DNA of 64,000 nt from Boesenbergia rotunda. Lineage: Eukaryota > Streptophyta > Magnoliopsida > Zingiberales > Zingiberaceae. Both the position numbers and the translations under genes were made by a program. Of this stretch, positions 62,740 to 64,000 are shown in pieces. The stretch is from contig JAGFNQ010007692.1 of NCBI GenBank assembly GCA_024364735.1, positions 19,640-83,639 on the forward strand. Direction: 5' to 3'. How positions within the stretch are numbered: position 1 is the stretch's first letter; each line of letters starts with the position of its first letter. The notes beneath the pieces were generated by a model. That model was given only the letters and a program-made list of their open reading frames with translations. It was not told the origin of the DNA and did not search any database.

Positions 62740-64000
62740 GACCATGACTATAGGTGGTGATATTGTGGAGTTTGATCTTGAGGTTGAGAGAACATTCAGA
62801 GCTAGAAAAAAAATCAAGGAAGAGTTTCAGAAGCTATTGAAAATATTCCTACTCATTCGGGATGGTGAGTTTCAGAGGACAATATCAATCAAAGAATGAC
62901 TCATATTCATCTACTTACAATCCGGGATGGAGAGATCACCCTAATTTGAAGTATGGTAATTCATTCTATCAGCAAAACACTTCACAACATCCCCTACAAC
63001 AAAATCAGCAGCAAAATCAGAATTTTCAGCAGCATTTTCAGAATTTCCAGCAGCCTTATCAGCAATTTCAGCAAAGTAATCAACAATTTCAGCCTCAACT
63101 TCAACAAAATCAGCAAGGTTTTCAACCAATTCAGACTTTCCAACAATCTTTTCAACCTTCACAGCAATCTTTTCAACCATACCAGCAGAATTTTCAGTTT
63201 CAAAATCAGAATTTTCAGCCCCAACAATTTCAACCTTCAAATCAACAATTTCAGCCCCAAAATCAGAATTTTTAGAGCAATAATTTCCAGCAACATCCAC
63301 CAAGTTCTCAACCCAATTTTCAGCAATTTCAACAGCCCATTCACTCATTTAATCAGCCCCAACAACTTCATTTTCAGAATTCACAGCCTACTCATAATTT
63401 TCAGCAACCTACTGCTTCATGACAAGGCCAACAAAAGTTCCATACCAATCAAGGAGGTTTTGGGAACTCTAGTGGGTTTAATGCACAACAACTAAAGCTT
63501 GAGGAGATAATGCAACAAATCATACAACAACAATTTGGTTCTTAGTGGTTTTCGTGTGCTCCTCTTTTAGGAATCTGATGTTGAAAAGATTTGTGCTTAT
63601 ATACTCTTAATTGAAATTTGTTTGGGATACTAAATGTAAATCAATGTTTTCTGTAATTCCATATTAGAAGGTCAGGTCTGGCCCCCCTTCTAATACGGAT
63701 TTTCCTTCTCTTGAAATAAAATTCTTCTTCTCTCAAACAAAAAAAAATCATACAACAACAACAAATTTTACAACAACAACAACTAAAGAATGATTCCACT
63801 CTTCAAAAGATTGAAAGACACATTGGACAACTAGCTAGTGGAATGAATCAATTACAACCCCAAGGATCAGGTCAATTACCATCTCAAGCAACTCCTAATC
63901 CTAAGGGAAATATTAGTGCAATAACTTTGAGGAGTGGGAAAGTGGCTTCAAGTTTAAATTCTCAAAAGGCTAATTTTTCTGAAAAAATTCCAGCAACTTG
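62740..64000 (+). pseudogene. Element I Gag with internal deletion, Q/F-rich
   Basis: The start near 62740-62750 (MTIGGDIVEFDLEVERTFRA) aligns with C Gag (MTRSTGGDFEEFDPEIERTF). After about 40 codons the capsid core is missing and the frame, shifted at 62862, enters the YSSTYNPGWRDHPNLKYGN segment also present in C. Then comes a Gln/Phe/Asn-rich low-complexity region (FQQ repeats) up to about 63270 and, in other frames, to 63533. After the LINE-like insertion it resumes with QLPSQATPNPKGNISAITLR and SGKVASS, again as in C. Not functional as a capsid. Confidence 0.8.
63534..63747 (+). mobile_element. 5'-truncated LINE-like insertion
   Basis: About 214 bp ending in AAATAAAATTC...CTCAAAC and a run of nine A. 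It is flanked by the duplication AAATCATACAACAACAA (63517-63533 and 63745-63761; the first three A overlap the tail). It interrupts the CAA-repeat part of the element I gag. The text resembles 3' ends of plant L1-type LINEs but no coding part is present, so a retroposed transcript end is possible. Confidence 0.65.

Larger units (their letters stand above)
60919..64000 (+). mobile_element. Athila-like Gypsy element I, 5' part
   Basis: Plus-strand element: 5' LTR 60919-62601 (TGATAATTACC to AACCATCA), primer site, and a Gag with deleted core. It continues beyond the window. Inserted into the protease of H (TSD would be cacat, 60914-60918). Confidence 0.88.

Noticed and set aside
62941..63348. 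135-codon minus-strand frame in element I
   Set aside because: Mirror of the Q/F-rich gag repeat; arises from the CAG/AAT repeat on the opposite strand.

Overview
The window is intergenic DNA from a large, repeat-rich flowering-plant genome. It consists almost entirely of nested, mutually truncated LTR retrotransposons. I found no host gene. The families point to an angiosperm: Sirevirus-type Copia elements (iMet primer site, polyC-ended LTRs, post-pol ORF), Athila-like Gypsy elements (primer site TGGCGCCGTTGCCGGGGA) and a chromodomain-bearing chromovirus. The species cannot be told from the sequence.

Layout, with letters used as element names. 1-17308: Sirevirus A1 (minus, running off the left edge), whose 5' LTR is split by the full-length non-autonomous Athila-like element C (4657-15984, TSD catat). 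17309-18687: tail and 3' LTR of Sirevirus J (plus). 18688-21650: AT-rich internal tail and truncated 3' LTR of Sirevirus-like K (plus), with a small SINE-like insertion. 21651-31444: non-autonomous Athila-like D (plus), whose left LTR carries a chromovirus solo LTR M (22603-25840, TSD aattg). 31445-36230: chromovirus L (minus, 3' half). 36231: a single N at a suspicious junction. 36232-45618: Sirevirus A2 (plus), same family as A1. 45619-51088: Sirevirus B (minus). 51089 to about 55304: decayed Copia element E (plus). About 55305-60918: remains of Athila-like H (minus) with two Sirevirus-type solo LTRs, F (TSD tatct) and G (TSD tgcat). 60919-64000: Athila-like I (plus), leaving the window and carrying a truncated LINE-like insertion.

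Most interesting signals. (1) The third, post-pol ORF of two divergent Sireviruses (A2 and B) appears to begin with an 11-nt first exon followed by an intron at the same position and phase. (2) Each element carries its own family-specific palindromic box array both in the LTR and directly upstream of that third ORF, so the ORF looks like a separately promoted gene under the same control as the LTR. Box arrays of this kind are known in Sireviruses; the intron, and comparable arrays in Gypsy elements H and I, seem less expected. (3) A U5 stem-loop shows compensatory changes between families. (4) Elements C and D replace the usual RT-RNaseH-IN region with an acidic ORF of 27-residue repeats and carry three polypurine-tract-like motifs each.

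In a complete Sirevirus the genes would work as gag (capsid), PR (maturation), RT-RNaseH (cDNA synthesis) and IN (insertion), with the third ORF of unknown role. Here no element is intact. C, D and I lack RT/IN where visible and could only have moved with enzymes from relatives.
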